Positions 17,091 to 26,089 of a stretch of 64,000 bases of DNA are shown here, piece after piece. The translations under genes were made by a program, and so were the position numbers. This DNA is from CAYWOS01 sp964459985 (GTDB taxonomy: Bacteria; Bacillota; Clostridia; Christensenellales; Aristaeellaceae). Position 1 is the stretch's first letter. Every line of letters starts with the position of its first letter. The notes beneath the pieces are model-generated. The model was not told the DNA's origin and searched no databases. It was given only the letters and a program-made list of their open reading frames with translations. The stretch is taken from the NCBI GenBank assembly GCA_964459985.1, contig CAYWOS010000001.1:75561-139560 (forward strand), in the 5' to 3' direction.

Positions 17091-17350
17091 AACGGTCTGA
17101 CAGGAACGGTGAGCGCGGCAAAATGGCAAGCGCAACGGTCTGACAGGAACGGCGAGCGCGGCAGAATGGCAGGCACAACGGTCTGGCAGGGACGGGCAAG
17201 CGCGGCAAAATGGCAGGCAAACGGTCTGACAGGGACGGCTAGCGCGGCAGAATGGCAGGCACAACGGTCTGACAGGCACGGCGAGCGCGGCAGAATGGGC
17301 GGGCACAACGGTCTGACAGGGACGGCGAAAACGCGGTTGCTTCTGCTTGC
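17091..17350. repeat. 43-bp tandem repeat array (six units)
   Basis: AACGGTCTGACAGG recurs at 17091, 17134, 17177, 17220, 17263 and 17307, that is every 43 bases with one 44-base step, followed in each unit by GCGAGCGCGGCAGAATGGCA. The period is not a multiple of three, and the long open frames crossing it on both strands are artefacts of the repeat. The array follows dinB and a small hairpin (GGGCTTC at 16991, GAAGCCC at 17010). Confidence 0.9.
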
Positions 17351-17429
17351 CGGAGAACGGTAGATCGCCGGACAACGGCAGAAAAGGTATTGAGCTATCG
17401 GACGACAGGAGGAAGGCGCTCCTTGTCGG

Positions 17430-18350
17430 GAATATGAGGGCTTGCCCCTTGCAGGAAACGGGGATAAGCGATTCTCTCGTAGAAACGGAGCGGCCAGTGC
17501 GCCTTGCGGACATGCCCGGAGCGACGAAGTGTTAGCGCTAATACATGCATATCTTTGAAAATGACGACCTTCGTCTCTTGGCGTGTGACGGCGGAATTTC
17601 GTTTCTTGGTGCGTGACGGCAGATCAGTTTCTCTTGGTACGCGACGGCGGATCAGCGTTTCTTGGGGCTCGACGATGGATCGGCATTTCTTGGTTCGCGA
17701 CGGCGGATTCTCTTTCCGGGGAGCGACGGCGAGTACGTGTCCCTTCCGACCGGGCAGGCCATTGCCGGGCTTTCGAATTCTCGGCGAACTTGTCTCTTGT
17801 GGGAAGCTGGGATAAGCGATTCACTCGTGGAACCGACGCGGCTTTTTGTGTCGTGCGGACAAGCTCGGAGCGACGGAGTGTTAGTGCTAATGCATGCATA
17901 TCTTTGAAAATGACGACCTTCGTCTCTTGGCGTGTGACGGCGGATCAGCATTTCATGGTTTGCGACGGCGGCAGATCAGCGTTTCTTGGGGCTCGACGAT
18001 GGATCGGCATTCCTTGGTTCGCGATGGTGGAATTTCGTCTCTTGGTGCGTGACGGCAGATCAGTGTCTCTTGGTTTGCGACGGCGGCAGATCAGCGTTTC
18101 TTGGGGCTCGACGATGGATCAGCATTTCTTGGTTCGCGATGGCGGATTCTCGCTTCCAGGGAGCGACGGTGAGCATACATCCCTTTCGGTCGTTCAGGAA
18201 CTTGCAGGGCTTGCGTAATTTCGGCGAGCTTGCTCCTTGCGGAAATGTGGCCTACTCCTTACAGGAAGCGGGAATAAGCGTCTCCCGCGCGGAAACGGCG
18301 CGGCCTGTGTGCCTTGCGGACGTGCCCGGAACGACGGAGCGGGCGGCGCA
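17430..18350. repeat. compound minisatellite: ~350-bp repeat with internal 28/31-bp units
   Basis: A block of about 350 bases occurs twice in full (about 17430-17780 and 17780-18220) and once in part (18222-18350). Each full copy contains GTTAGYGCTAATRCATGCAT, then a run of 28-base units starting TYTCTTGG. Copy 1 has these at 17574, 17602, 17630, 17658 and 17686. Copy 2 has them at 17923, 17951, 17982, 18010, 18038, 18066, 18097 and 18125, where two steps are 31 because of an added GCA. No gene with convincing start and codon pattern was found in 16985-18545. Confidence 0.88.
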
Positions 18351-18545
18351 GAACCGGCGTTCGATAGGCGGCGTGATCGACCTTTGCAGGAAGATCCCGA
18401 CCCGGAGCATTCATTAGGATGCCGATGACGGTCATTCACTCGGCGAGCAAGGAAGGCTTCCCACAGCGACGGGCGTCGACCATTCAAAAAGCGTTCCCGA
18501 TAAACGGCGCCGAGGACAATACTTTGTCGTAAGGAAGCGATAATC

Positions 18546-18845
18546 ATGCAGGCGGTCGAACGATTCGACAATCCGTTTAAACAATACGTCAAGGTACGCG
18601 CCGATCATACGATCGACGGGCGCGTGATTCCGCTTGCATTCAAACCGGAGGCGGGCGCCGTGGTCAAGATTGACAAGATCCTCGACATGCGCCCGGCGCC
18701 GGCGCTCAAGGCGGGCGGACAAGGCATTCGCTATGTTTGCCGGACGGGCGATGAATTGACGTATCTGTTTCACGACGGGGATTACTGGTTCGTCGAGCAG
18801 GACGATGAGAGGGGCGTTCAGCTTTGTGCGGGCAATTTCAAATGA
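18546..18845 (+). CDS. unknown 99-residue protein overlapping the SRAP gene
   Basis: I do not recognise this protein. It begins MQAVERFDNPFKQYVKVRADH, has an AAGGAAG ribosome site about eight bases upstream, and is rich in charged and aromatic residues near its end (LTYLFHDGDYWFVEQDDERG). It shows no signal peptide or membrane helix. Its last 22 bases overlap the start of the SRAP gene in another frame, so the two are almost certainly co-translated and may work together. It lies directly after the minisatellite region. A real gene is likely because of spacing, ribosome site and coupling. Confidence 0.6.
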   Translation: MQAVERFDNPFKQYVKVRADHTIDGRVIPLAFKPEAGAVVKIDKILDMRPAPALKAGGQGIRYVCRTGDELTYLFHDGDYWFVEQDDERGVQLCAGNFK

Positions 18846-19417
18846 TCTCGGACGATGATATCGCCGAAATGCGCGAAATCGTCAAGGAGATCGACAGACG
18901 ATATCAAACGGGCGCGGAGGCGATGCAGGGTGGGGTCGTGCACCCGACCGATGTGACCGCCGTGTTCGCCACCAATCGCCTGCGCGAGCGCGGAACGTTC
19001 CTGATGCGGTTCGGATTCCGCTCGCTGCAGCCGGGGAAGACGATCATCAATGCCCGCAGCGAGACGATGACAACGCGCGCGCTGTTTGCCGAACCAAGCC
19101 GCGAGAGGCGATGTCTCATCCCGGCTTCCTACTATTATGAGTGGCTTCGGCACGATGAGGGAAAACAAAAGTTCGCGCTGTATACGCCCAGAGACCGCTT
19201 GTTTTACATGGCGGGGCTATACCGATACGACGAGGACAGGAAAACGCCTTCTTTTGTCATTCTCACGCGCAGCGCCGCGCCCGAGATCGCCTTTATCCAT
19301 GATCGGATGCCCGTCATCCTGCCGCCTGACGACTGTGATGAATGGCTGTCGCCCTCGGCGGATATACCGGCGCTGCTCGCTCGCGCCCGCGACGACGTCG
19401 ATTGCCTGGCGGTGTAG
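18824..19417 (+). CDS. SOS-response-associated protein (SRAP/YedK/HMCES family)
   Basis: SRAP-domain protein, 197 residues, which in YedK and HMCES shields abasic sites in single-stranded DNA by forming a thiazolidine link through Cys2. The start is a TTG at 18824, preceded by AGAGGGG at nine bases. This choice is required because the catalytic Cys must follow Met1 (MCGQF). Other active-site landmarks are INARSET near 66, the CLIPASYYYEW stretch near 90-100 with the catalytic Glu, and AFIHDRMPVIL near 160 with the His. Family function is established for homologues; the link to dinB, pcrA and ligA nearby is contextual. Confidence 0.9.
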   Translation: MCGQFQMISDDDIAEMREIVKEIDRRYQTGAEAMQGGVVHPTDVTAVFATNRLRERGTFLMRFGFRSLQPGKTIINARSETMTTRALFAEPSRERRCLIPASYYYEWLRHDEGKQKFALYTPRDRLFYMAGLYRYDEDRKTPSFVILTRSAAPEIAFIHDRMPVILPPDDCDEWLSPSADIPALLARARDDVDCLAV

Positions 19418-19530
19418 GCAAAACCATCGCATATAGTTTTACTGATTGATCGAGATACTGCACGCATATTTCCGTTTGGTTGTTTGCGAACAGACGGATA
19501 TAGCATTATGTGTTATGCGTATTCTTTCGA

Positions 19531-19593
19531 TTAGTAAGTAGAATACGGTATGGATTAAGTAGAATACGATATGTAATATATAGAATGCAGTAT
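19531..19593 (-). repeat. 21-bp phased repeat array 3 (three units)
   Basis: On the minus strand units start at 19593 (ATACTGCATTCTAT), 19572 (ATATCGTATTCTAC) and 19551 (ATACCGTATTCTAC), exactly 21 apart. The array lies 114 bases after the SRAP stop. Relative to that gene it has the same orientation as the other arrays have to their neighbours. Confidence 0.78.
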
Positions 19594-19710
19594 GTAATGG
19601 TATCTCATCATCATTTGATCAATGCGTCGGCAAGCAACATACGAAAAGCAAACCTGACGACGAATGACAATCACACGGGATCATATTGAGTTACGATCAA
19701 GCACTATATC

Positions 19711-19786
19711 TCATGGCTGCGTTGTTCACAGTTGCGTTGCTCACGGCTGCGTTGCTCATGGCTGTGCTGCTCACGGCTGGCGTTGT
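19711..19786. repeat. 15-bp tandem repeat (five units)
   Basis: Five consecutive degenerate copies of CTCAYGGCTGCGTTG lie in the gap between SRAP and spoIIP (19418-19919). Apart from this block and the 21-bp array, I see no gene in the gap. Confidence 0.8.
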
Positions 19787-19919
19787 TTTTTGACTTGAAG
19801 CTTGATCAGTCCTGATTTCTCTGCAGTTCACGACGGATGCCGTTGAATTCCGGCCTGTCTGTGATTCCAGCCGGTTCAAACTTCCGTATACATATCGGTT
19901 GACGGTTTTATATGATCTG

Positions 19920-21020
19920 CTATTCGTCTTTTTTTCTGCCGAAAAGGCCGCCGCCGAGCTCCTGAAAGGTGCGCTTGGTTTTTTCCATTGCCGGTTTGAA
20001 GCGCCCCGAAGCGGCGAAGGCATACACGATGGCCGCGGCGACGACAGCGAGAATAATCCATGCGATGCCGCTCGCGCCGGCTTTGTTTTCGCCGTCGGCG
20101 ACGGCGCTGTTGCGAAAGTTCGCGTCTGTTCCGCCCGCCGCGCCCGTTTCGCCGCCATAAAGCGCGCGGTACAGCACGTCCGCCATATATTTTGTCGAGG
20201 TAAGCACGTCGTCCTTGTCGCTGGTATGCGTCCCAAACTCGAGCAGCACGGCGTGCGGCATGATATCCTGATTATACGTGCCTTTGCCGATATAGATATC
20301 CTTAATCAATCCGGGATATACCTTGTCGCCGACCGCCTTGATCTGCGCGGCGAACTGTTTGTTGGCGTCGGCGTTGCCGTTGGCGCGGCCGACCAGCAGG
20401 CGAACTTTCGTCATATCGTCCCCGGCGACGTTCGTGGTGTACTGGTTCTCGTTCGGAATGCCGTCGCGGTGAATATCAAGGATGGCGTCCACACGCTTTT
20501 TTGCAAGCTCGGCGGCGGTGGCGCGGCTGCGGCGATACGCGCCGGCGTCGTGCGGATGATGCGTCGACTCGTCCAGATATACCGTAACGCCCTTCTTTTC
20601 GAGCGCGTCCTTGAGCGCGTCGGCGACGTCGTAAATGCCCCCGCGCTGTTCGTCGCTCGTCGTGCCGTCGTTCTTCTCATAGCTCTCGTCGCTGTGCGTG
20701 CAGTACATGGCGACCGCCTTTTCCGACGCGGCGACGGGCAGCGCGAAATCCTCGAGCCAGCCGACGTCGGGCATATCGTATACGCCCAGGTTTTCGCAAA
20801 GCGCCTGCCGCGCCGAGGGATCGACCTCGATCACACGATAATGTGAATTATCGGCCGCGATGTACTCGTCGCCTTTTTCGGGAAGACCGGCGTATTCGGT
20901 CACGACGACGCCTTGCCGATCGCGGAGCAGGAATACCTCTTCGCCTTCCTCATGCGCGAAGGCGGGGAGCGCAAGCGCGCACAGCAGCAGGATCAGCAGC
21001 GCAAAGGCCGTCGCTCTCAT
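19920..21020 (-). CDS. spoIIP: stage II sporulation protein P-like peptidoglycan hydrolase
   Basis: SpoIIP family amidase/endopeptidase that, with SpoIID and SpoIIM, degrades septal peptidoglycan during forespore engulfment. 366 residues. An N-terminal signal sequence (MRATAFALLILLLCALALPAFA) precedes the amidase_3-like domain. Visible motifs are VAMYCTHSDESYE near 107 (metal-binding His), ILDIHRDGIPN near 187 and HAVLLEFGTHTSD near 270. A second hydrophobic helix (GIAWIILAVVAAAIVYAFAASG) lies near the C-terminus, followed by a basic tail. That topology differs from the N-terminally anchored Bacillus protein. Its ATG overlaps the upstream gene by four bases (ATGA). Confidence 0.85.
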   Translation of the reverse strand: MRATAFALLILLLCALALPAFAHEEGEEVFLLRDRQGVVVTEYAGLPEKGDEYIAADNSHYRVIEVDPSARQALCENLGVYDMPDVGWLEDFALPVAASEKAVAMYCTHSDESYEKNDGTTSDEQRGGIYDVADALKDALEKKGVTVYLDESTHHPHDAGAYRRSRATAAELAKKRVDAILDIHRDGIPNENQYTTNVAGDDMTKVRLLVGRANGNADANKQFAAQIKAVGDKVYPGLIKDIYIGKGTYNQDIMPHAVLLEFGTHTSDKDDVLTSTKYMADVLYRALYGGETGAAGGTDANFRNSAVADGENKAGASGIAWIILAVVAAAIVYAFAASGRFKPAMEKTKRTFQELGGGLFGRKKDE

Positions 21021-21676
21021 CGCGTTTTCTCCCTCCCAACCACGGGGTTTTCAATCGGATCGGCGTTCACGCGCTGATCGCGTCGGACGACGCGCTCGAT
21101 GATTTCGCCGACAAGCTCGCTGAGAAGCACCGCGATGATACCGCTGATCACAATGGCGTCAAAAGCGCCCGCGCCACCCAGCACAAGACGCTGGTTCACG
21201 CCGCCCGACCAATTGACGACGGCGACGGCGATATCGGCGAGCATCACGCCCAAAACGCCGCAGACAAACGCGCCGCGCCGCGATCTGCCGAGGATGTACG
21301 CCACCGCGCCGCCCACCAGACCGTAGGCGTAATTCGGGTCGAGCGTGATCTGCTCCGGCTCGTTGGGCATCAGCAGTCCGAGAAAATACACGGCGACCGC
21401 CGTCAGCACGCTGCCGATCACCGTCCGCCAGAACTCCTTGCGCGTGCCCGCCTTGACCAGCAGCCATACGCACACGGCAAACGGCACGACGGCGCCGCCC
21501 AGATTGATTTCGACCTGCCCGAACGTGATATTCGGAATCAGCCCACCGAGAAAGAGCAGCGCGGCGATGAGCAGCGCCTGACGGTCGGTCAGGCGCATTT
21601 TGTCCAGCACGCGCTGCGCTGCGCCGAACAGCACGAGCGCCGATACGACGGCAAGCAGGATCAGACCTACGGACAT
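21017..21676 (-). CDS. DUF1614-like membrane protein
   Basis: Integral membrane protein of 219 residues with about six or seven helices and no known biochemical role. The pattern, including LTDRQALLIAALLFLGGLIPNIT, GLVGGAVAYILGR, LADIAVAVVNW and GGAGAFDAIVISGIIAVLLSE, resembles the DUF1614 family found in spore-forming Clostridia. It is transcribed ahead of spoIIP with a 4-base overlap, so a membrane role linked to sporulation is a reasonable inference. ATG at 21676 with GAAAGGATG upstream. Confidence 0.75.
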   Translation of the reverse strand: MSVGLILLAVVSALVLFGAAQRVLDKMRLTDRQALLIAALLFLGGLIPNITFGQVEINLGGAVVPFAVCVWLLVKAGTRKEFWRTVIGSVLTAVAVYFLGLLMPNEPEQITLDPNYAYGLVGGAVAYILGRSRRGAFVCGVLGVMLADIAVAVVNWSGGVNQRLVLGGAGAFDAIVISGIIAVLLSELVGEIIERVVRRDQRVNADPIENPVVGREKTR

Positions 21677-21771
21677 ACGTTTTCATCCTTTCAACGGGAA
21701 AATCAGGGGCGAAACTGCGCGTTTTGTTCGCTTTCATTATCATAACCGATCAAAAAAAAGTTATACAAGGG

Positions 21772-21801
21772 TTGTGCTTCCATGTGAAGCGGTGGTATAA
21801 T
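21772..21801 (+). promoter_or_regulatory. sigma-A promoter of the phosphoglucomutase-like gene
   Basis: TTGTGC (21772-21777), 18-base spacer, TATAAT (21796-21801). The start point near 21808 is just ahead of the AAGGAG ribosome site at 21820. Confidence 0.7.
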
Positions 21802-21834
21802 GAACGCCGGAACGACGCAAAGGAGCGGAATGAT

Positions 21835-22491
21835 TTGGTTCGCGCGGTAATTTTTGATTTGGACGGCGTGCTGGTCACAACGGACGACTGCCACTTTCAG
21901 GCATGGAAACAAATGGCGGAGGAGAACGGCATTCCGTTTTCCAGACAGGATAACGAACGGCTTCGCGGCGTCAGCAGGATGGCGTCATTGGATATCGTTC
22001 TTGAAAAAGCGAAGCGGCATTACTCCGAGGCGGAAAAACTGGCGCTCGCCATGCGCAAAAATGATCTTTATGTCGATTTGATCTCGGCGCTCACGCAGGA
22101 CGCCGTGCTGCCCGGCGCGATCGAAACGGTGCGGGCGTTGAAGCAAGACAAGATGAAGGTCGCCATCGGTTCTTCGAGCAAGAACACGCGGACGATCCTC
22201 AAACGCCTCGACATGGCCGATCTCTTTGACGCCGTGGCGGACGGCAATCAGATCTCCAACAGCAAGCCCGATCCCGAGGTGTTCCTGCTCGCGGCGAGCA
22301 AGCTGGCGATTCTGCCGGAATACTGTATCGTGGTCGAGGACGCCGACGCAGGCGTCGAGGCGGCGCTGCGCGGCGGGATGCGCGTGCTGGGCGTCGGATC
22401 GGCCTCCCGCAATCCATCGGCGACATGGCGCGCCCAGACGCTCGACGACATCGATCTCGCCGCGCTTGTGCGCGATGAAAACAATCGGTAA
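21835..22491 (+). CDS. pgmB: HAD-family beta-phosphoglucomutase-like enzyme
   Basis: HAD-superfamily phosphatase/phosphomutase of 218 residues, most like beta-phosphoglucomutase, which interconverts beta-glucose 1- and 6-phosphate. Motif I is FDLDGVLVTTDDCHFQAW (residues 6-23; nucleophile Asp, and the His/Trp cap signature of the beta-PGM group). Motif II is IGSSSK near 110, the motif III Lys precedes PDPEVF, and motif IV is VVEDADAGVEAA near 170. The start is a TTG at 21835, nine bases after AAGGAG; any longer frame would begin before the promoter's start point. Substrate assignment is tentative within the HAD family. Confidence 0.8.
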   Translation: MVRAVIFDLDGVLVTTDDCHFQAWKQMAEENGIPFSRQDNERLRGVSRMASLDIVLEKAKRHYSEAEKLALAMRKNDLYVDLISALTQDAVLPGAIETVRALKQDKMKVAIGSSSKNTRTILKRLDMADLFDAVADGNQISNSKPDPEVFLLAASKLAILPEYCIVVEDADAGVEAALRGGMRVLGVGSASRNPSATWRAQTLDDIDLAALVRDENNR

Positions 22492-22584
22492 TCAATCATT
22501 CGCGGCGCGCGGCGACATCAAGCGGTCATCGGCGGCCGGCAGCGCGGATAACAATACGCGGAATAAAGAAAAGGAGACAAAATC

Positions 22585-23964
22585 ATGCTCAAACAGCTGG
22601 ACGCGCAGGCGGCGATCGAAGCCGCTCTGCAAACGGGCGGCGATTTCGCAGAGATCTTCCTGGAGGATCGCCGCAACAACCTGGTGGAAATGCATACCGG
22701 AAAAGTGCAGAACGTCAATACCGTCCGCCTGCACGGCGCGGGCATTCGCGTGTACGACGGCCTGCGCGGCGTGTACGTCTATACCAACGATACCTCGAGA
22801 GAAGGCTTGATCGCCTGCGCCAAACGCGCCGCCTCTGCCGTCGCCAACGAGCGCAGGATCGTTGCCGCGCCGCTGGACTGGCGCGAGACGCGCAGCGTTC
22901 ACGCCATCCGCGAAATGCCCTGCGATGTCAAAACGACGCGGAAGATTGAAAAGCTCCGCGCGGCGAACGCCGTGCTTAAGCAGTATCCCGAGGTCACGCA
23001 GGGACGAATCGGGTACAGCGACAGCGAGCAGCGCGTGTGGATTGCCAACAGCGAAGGGCTGTTCACGAGCGATCTGCGCGTCTATTCGCGCTTTTTCGTG
23101 CAGGCGGTCGCCAGCGACGGCAAGGAAAACCAGACGGGCTTTGAAGCGCCCGGAGCGATGACGGGCTTTGAATTGTTCGATCTGCGCGTCGATCCCGAAG
23201 AGATCGCCAAAACATCGGCCGATATGGCGGTGCTCATGCTTCACGCGCCGGTATGCCCCGCCGGGCAGATGCCCGTCGTGATCGACAACGGCTTTGGCGG
23301 CGTCATATTCCACGAAGCGTGCGGCCACAGCCTCGAAGCCACCGCCGTCGCCACCGGCGCCAGCGAGTTCTCGGGCAAGCTCGGTCAGAAGATCGCGTCC
23401 GACTGCGTGACCGCCGTCGACGACGGCACCATCCCCAACGAATGGGGCAGCGAGAACATCGACGACGAGGGCACGCCGACCACCAAGCTCGTGCTGATCG
23501 AGAACGGCGTGCTCAAGAATTACATGATCGACCGGCTGAACGGACGCAGGATGAAAATGCCCGTAACCGGCAGCGCGCGCCGCCAAGGCTACATGTTCGC
23601 GCCGACCTCGCGGATGCGCAACACCTACATCGCCGCCGGCAGCGACGACAACGACGAAATCATCGCCTCGATGGGCGACGGTTTGTACGCCAGACGCATG
23701 GGCGGCGGCTCGGTCGAGCCGACGACCGGCAAGTTCAATTTCGCGGTATCCGAAGGATATCTCGTCAAGGGCGGTAAGATTGTTTCGCCCGTGCGCGGCG
23801 CGTCGCTGATCGGGCGCGGCAGCGAGATCCTGCCGATGATCGATCGCGTCGGCAAGGATATGCGGATGGCGCAGGGCATGTGCGGCTCGATCTCGGGCGC
23901 CGTGCCGACCAACGTAGGCCAGCCCATGATCCGTATCAGCTCCATGACGGTCGGCGGACGATAA
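22585..23964 (+). CDS. tldD: TldD-type metalloprotease subunit
   Basis: Active subunit of the TldD/TldE zinc protease, which trims unfolded peptides and matures peptide natural products. 459 residues, standard size. The catalytic HEACGH (H-E-x-x-x-H) is near residue 243 in GFGGVIFHEACGHSLEA. The glycine-rich C-terminal part MGGGSVEPTTGKFNFAVSEGYLV, seen near 375-400, is typical. The ATG has AAAGGAGA upstream. It is followed after 12 bases by tldE, as in many bacteria, and the two form a heterodimer. Confidence 0.93.
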   Translation: MLKQLDAQAAIEAALQTGGDFAEIFLEDRRNNLVEMHTGKVQNVNTVRLHGAGIRVYDGLRGVYVYTNDTSREGLIACAKRAASAVANERRIVAAPLDWRETRSVHAIREMPCDVKTTRKIEKLRAANAVLKQYPEVTQGRIGYSDSEQRVWIANSEGLFTSDLRVYSRFFVQAVASDGKENQTGFEAPGAMTGFELFDLRVDPEEIAKTSADMAVLMLHAPVCPAGQMPVVIDNGFGGVIFHEACGHSLEATAVATGASEFSGKLGQKIASDCVTAVDDGTIPNEWGSENIDDEGTPTTKLVLIENGVLKNYMIDRLNGRRMKMPVTGSARRQGYMFAPTSRMRNTYIAAGSDDNDEIIASMGDGLYARRMGGGSVEPTTGKFNFAVSEGYLVKGGKIVSPVRGASLIGRGSEILPMIDRVGKDMRMAQGMCGSISGAVPTNVGQPMIRISSMTVGGR

Positions 23965-23976
23965 GGAGGAAATGCC

Positions 23977-25320
23977 ATGAATATGGATCAATTCATTGAT
24001 CAGCTCCTGAAAAAGGCGCTGGAGAGCGGCATCGAAGCCGCCGAGATCTATCTGGTGTCGCGCGACAGCTTCCGCGCCATGTCGCAGAAAAACGAAGTGA
24101 CGGATTACACGGTCAACAAGACGAACGGGCTTTCGCTGCGCGGACTGTACAAAGGCAAGATGGGCTACGCCGCCACCGAGGCGCTTGACGAAAGCGCGAT
24201 CGGGCAGTTGATTAGCGCGGTGATCGATTCCGCCTCGCTGGTGGAGGACGAGGACATCCGCGAGATCTACGCGGGCGACGCGAGCTATCCCGAAATCGAT
24301 CAGTATAACCCCGAGCTTGACCGCGTGGACGAAAAGGACAAGATCGCTTTCCTGCTCGACATGGAAAACAAGGCGATGTCGGTGGACGAGCGTATCGTTC
24401 AGGTCGCGCAGAACGCTTTCAGCACCAGTTCCTCCGAGCGCCGCATCGTCAATACGTTCGGTATGAACCTCAAATACCGCGATAACAACGCCTTCGCCTA
24501 TACCTACGTCGTCGCCAAGGAAGGCGAGCGCGTATCGACGGGCATGGGCTTTGACCTGTCGCGCGATTTCGGCAAGCTCGACATGGGCAAGATCGTCGGG
24601 GACGCCACGCGCGACGCGCTGTTCATGCTGAACGCCAAGCCCGTACCCAGCGGCAAATACCGCGTCATCATCCAGAACATCGCCATGCCCGATCTGCTGT
24701 CGTGCTTCTCCCCGGTCTTTTCCGCCGAGGAAGCGCAGCGCGGCACCAGCCTGCTCGCCGGCAAGGAGGGCGCGGTCATCGCCTCCGATATCGTGACGCT
24801 GATGGACGACCCGCTCCTCAAAGGCGGTCTCGCCACCTGCCCGTTCGACGACGAGGGCGTCGCGTCCAGAACGAAAGCGGTCATCGAGAACGGTAAGCTG
24901 ACCACGCTGCTGCACAACCTTAAAACGGCGCGCAAGGCGGGCGTTCAATCGACCGGAAACGCGAGCAAGGCGGGCTATACCGCGCCCATCGAGGTTTCGC
25001 CGTCCAATTTCTTCTTCAAGCCCGGCGAAAAAACGCTGGATGAAATGATGGCGGACATCGGAAACGGCCTTGTCATCACCGAGGTGAGCGGCCTGCATGC
25101 CGGCGCCAACGTCGTCAGCGGCGATTTTTCCTTGCTCGCGCAGGGCTATACCGTCGTGGACGGCAAAAAGGGCGCGCCCGTCGAGCGCGTCACCGTCGCG
25201 GGCAATTTCTTTGATCTGCTCAAGAACATCCGCGCCGTCGGCAGCGATCTGATCTTCCCGGGCAGCCCCTTTGGCAGCCCCTCGGTCGACATCGGAGAAA
25301 TCACCGTCGCGGGCGAGTAA
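23977..25320 (+). CDS. tldE: TldE/PmbA-type protease partner
   Basis: Partner subunit of TldD (PmbA/TldE family), 447 residues. It shares the fold (SRDSFRAMSQKNEVTDYTVNKTN near the start; GSPFGSPSVDIGEITVAGE at the end) but lacks the HExxxH metal site, as expected for TldE. The ATG at 23977 has AAGGAGG eight bases upstream. No microcin- or bacteriocin-like precursor is visible next to the pair, so a housekeeping proteolysis role is the default. Confidence 0.92.
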   Translation: MNMDQFIDQLLKKALESGIEAAEIYLVSRDSFRAMSQKNEVTDYTVNKTNGLSLRGLYKGKMGYAATEALDESAIGQLISAVIDSASLVEDEDIREIYAGDASYPEIDQYNPELDRVDEKDKIAFLLDMENKAMSVDERIVQVAQNAFSTSSSERRIVNTFGMNLKYRDNNAFAYTYVVAKEGERVSTGMGFDLSRDFGKLDMGKIVGDATRDALFMLNAKPVPSGKYRVIIQNIAMPDLLSCFSPVFSAEEAQRGTSLLAGKEGAVIASDIVTLMDDPLLKGGLATCPFDDEGVASRTKAVIENGKLTTLLHNLKTARKAGVQSTGNASKAGYTAPIEVSPSNFFFKPGEKTLDEMMADIGNGLVITEVSGLHAGANVVSGDFSLLAQGYTVVDGKKGAPVERVTVAGNFFDLLKNIRAVGSDLIFPGSPFGSPSVDIGEITVAGE

Positions 25321-25332
25321 CGAGGCGTTTTC

Positions 25333-26037
25333 GTGTATTTTTATGAATTGCACCTGCATACGAAGGAAACCAGCCGATGCGCACGCTCCGACGCGTACGA
25401 CATGGTGAAAGCCTATCGCGACAAGGGCTTTACCGGCGTCGTGATCACCGATCATTTCGTCAACGGTTATTCCTACGCCGCGCTCAAGGATACGTGGCGC
25501 GAAAAGATCGACGCGTACCTGCTCGGATACCGCGCCGCGAAAAAGGCGGGCGACGAGATGGGCATCAAGGTGTATCTCGGCTGGGAGTACACCTACAAAC
25601 GCAACAACGGCGAGGATTACCTCACGCTCGGGCTGACCGAACGCGATCTGTACGAGAACCTTGTGGATTGCGATCAGCTTTCGATCGGGGAGTATGTCGA
25701 TCGCGTGCACGCGCTGGGCGGCATCGTCATCCGCGCGCATCCGTACCGCGAGGCGGACTATATACAGATCCCCGGTATCGAACGCCCCGAGCTGCCCATC
25801 GACGCGATGGAAGTTTATAACGGCGGAAACGAAAAGGAAATCTACAACCGAAAAGCGTTCGATTACGCCGCGGCGCACGGCATTCCCATGGTCGCCGGTT
25901 CCGATACGCATCATGTCGGAACGACGGCGGCGGGGTACGTCGGTTTTGAAACCGATCCCGCCGATATGGCCGAATTGTGCGCCATGATACGGCAAGGCAA
26001 TGCGAAATGGTTCCGGCGCGATCCGCCGGACGCGTAG
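25333..26037 (+). CDS. PHP-domain metal-dependent phosphoesterase
   Basis: PHP-superfamily protein, 234 residues. Metal-ligand motifs are ELHLHTKETS at the N-terminus (HxH), VVITDHFVNG near 37, IRAHPYREAD near 138 and AGSDTHHVG near 193. It could be a phosphatase acting on nucleotides or histidinol-phosphate-like substrates; the exact substrate cannot be read. GTG start at 25333, 12 bases after tldE, with a weak GAGG upstream. Last gene before the terminator at 26065. Confidence 0.8.
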   Translation: MYFYELHLHTKETSRCARSDAYDMVKAYRDKGFTGVVITDHFVNGYSYAALKDTWREKIDAYLLGYRAAKKAGDEMGIKVYLGWEYTYKRNNGEDYLTLGLTERDLYENLVDCDQLSIGEYVDRVHALGGIVIRAHPYREADYIQIPGIERPELPIDAMEVYNGGNEKEIYNRKAFDYAAAHGIPMVAGSDTHHVGTTAAGYVGFETDPADMAELCAMIRQGNAKWFRRDPPDA

Positions 26038-26064
26038 CCTTCGGTTGATCCGTTTGCGCATCAG

Positions 26065-26089
26065 GGCCGGGAGCGATCCCGGTCTTTTT
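26065..26089 (+). terminator. intrinsic terminator after the PHP gene
   Basis: GGCCGGGA and TCCCGGTC form an 8-bp stem with loop GCGA, followed by TTTTT. It closes the unit pgmB-tldD-tldE-PHP. Confidence 0.85.

Noticed and set aside
15698..17308. 536-residue minus-strand frame across dinB and the 43-bp repeats
   Set aside because: It combines an antisense shadow of dinB with repeat DNA whose 43-base period shifts the frame every unit.
17613..18218. 201-residue frame within the compound minisatellite
   Set aside because: No ribosome site, and the repeats are read in shifting frames because 28 is not a multiple of three.
22492..26061. 1189-residue open frame on the minus strand
   Set aside because: It lies antisense to pgmB, tldD, tldE and the PHP gene, all with clear family motifs. 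Long antisense frames are expected where third codon positions are G/C-rich; its translation shows no recognisable domain.
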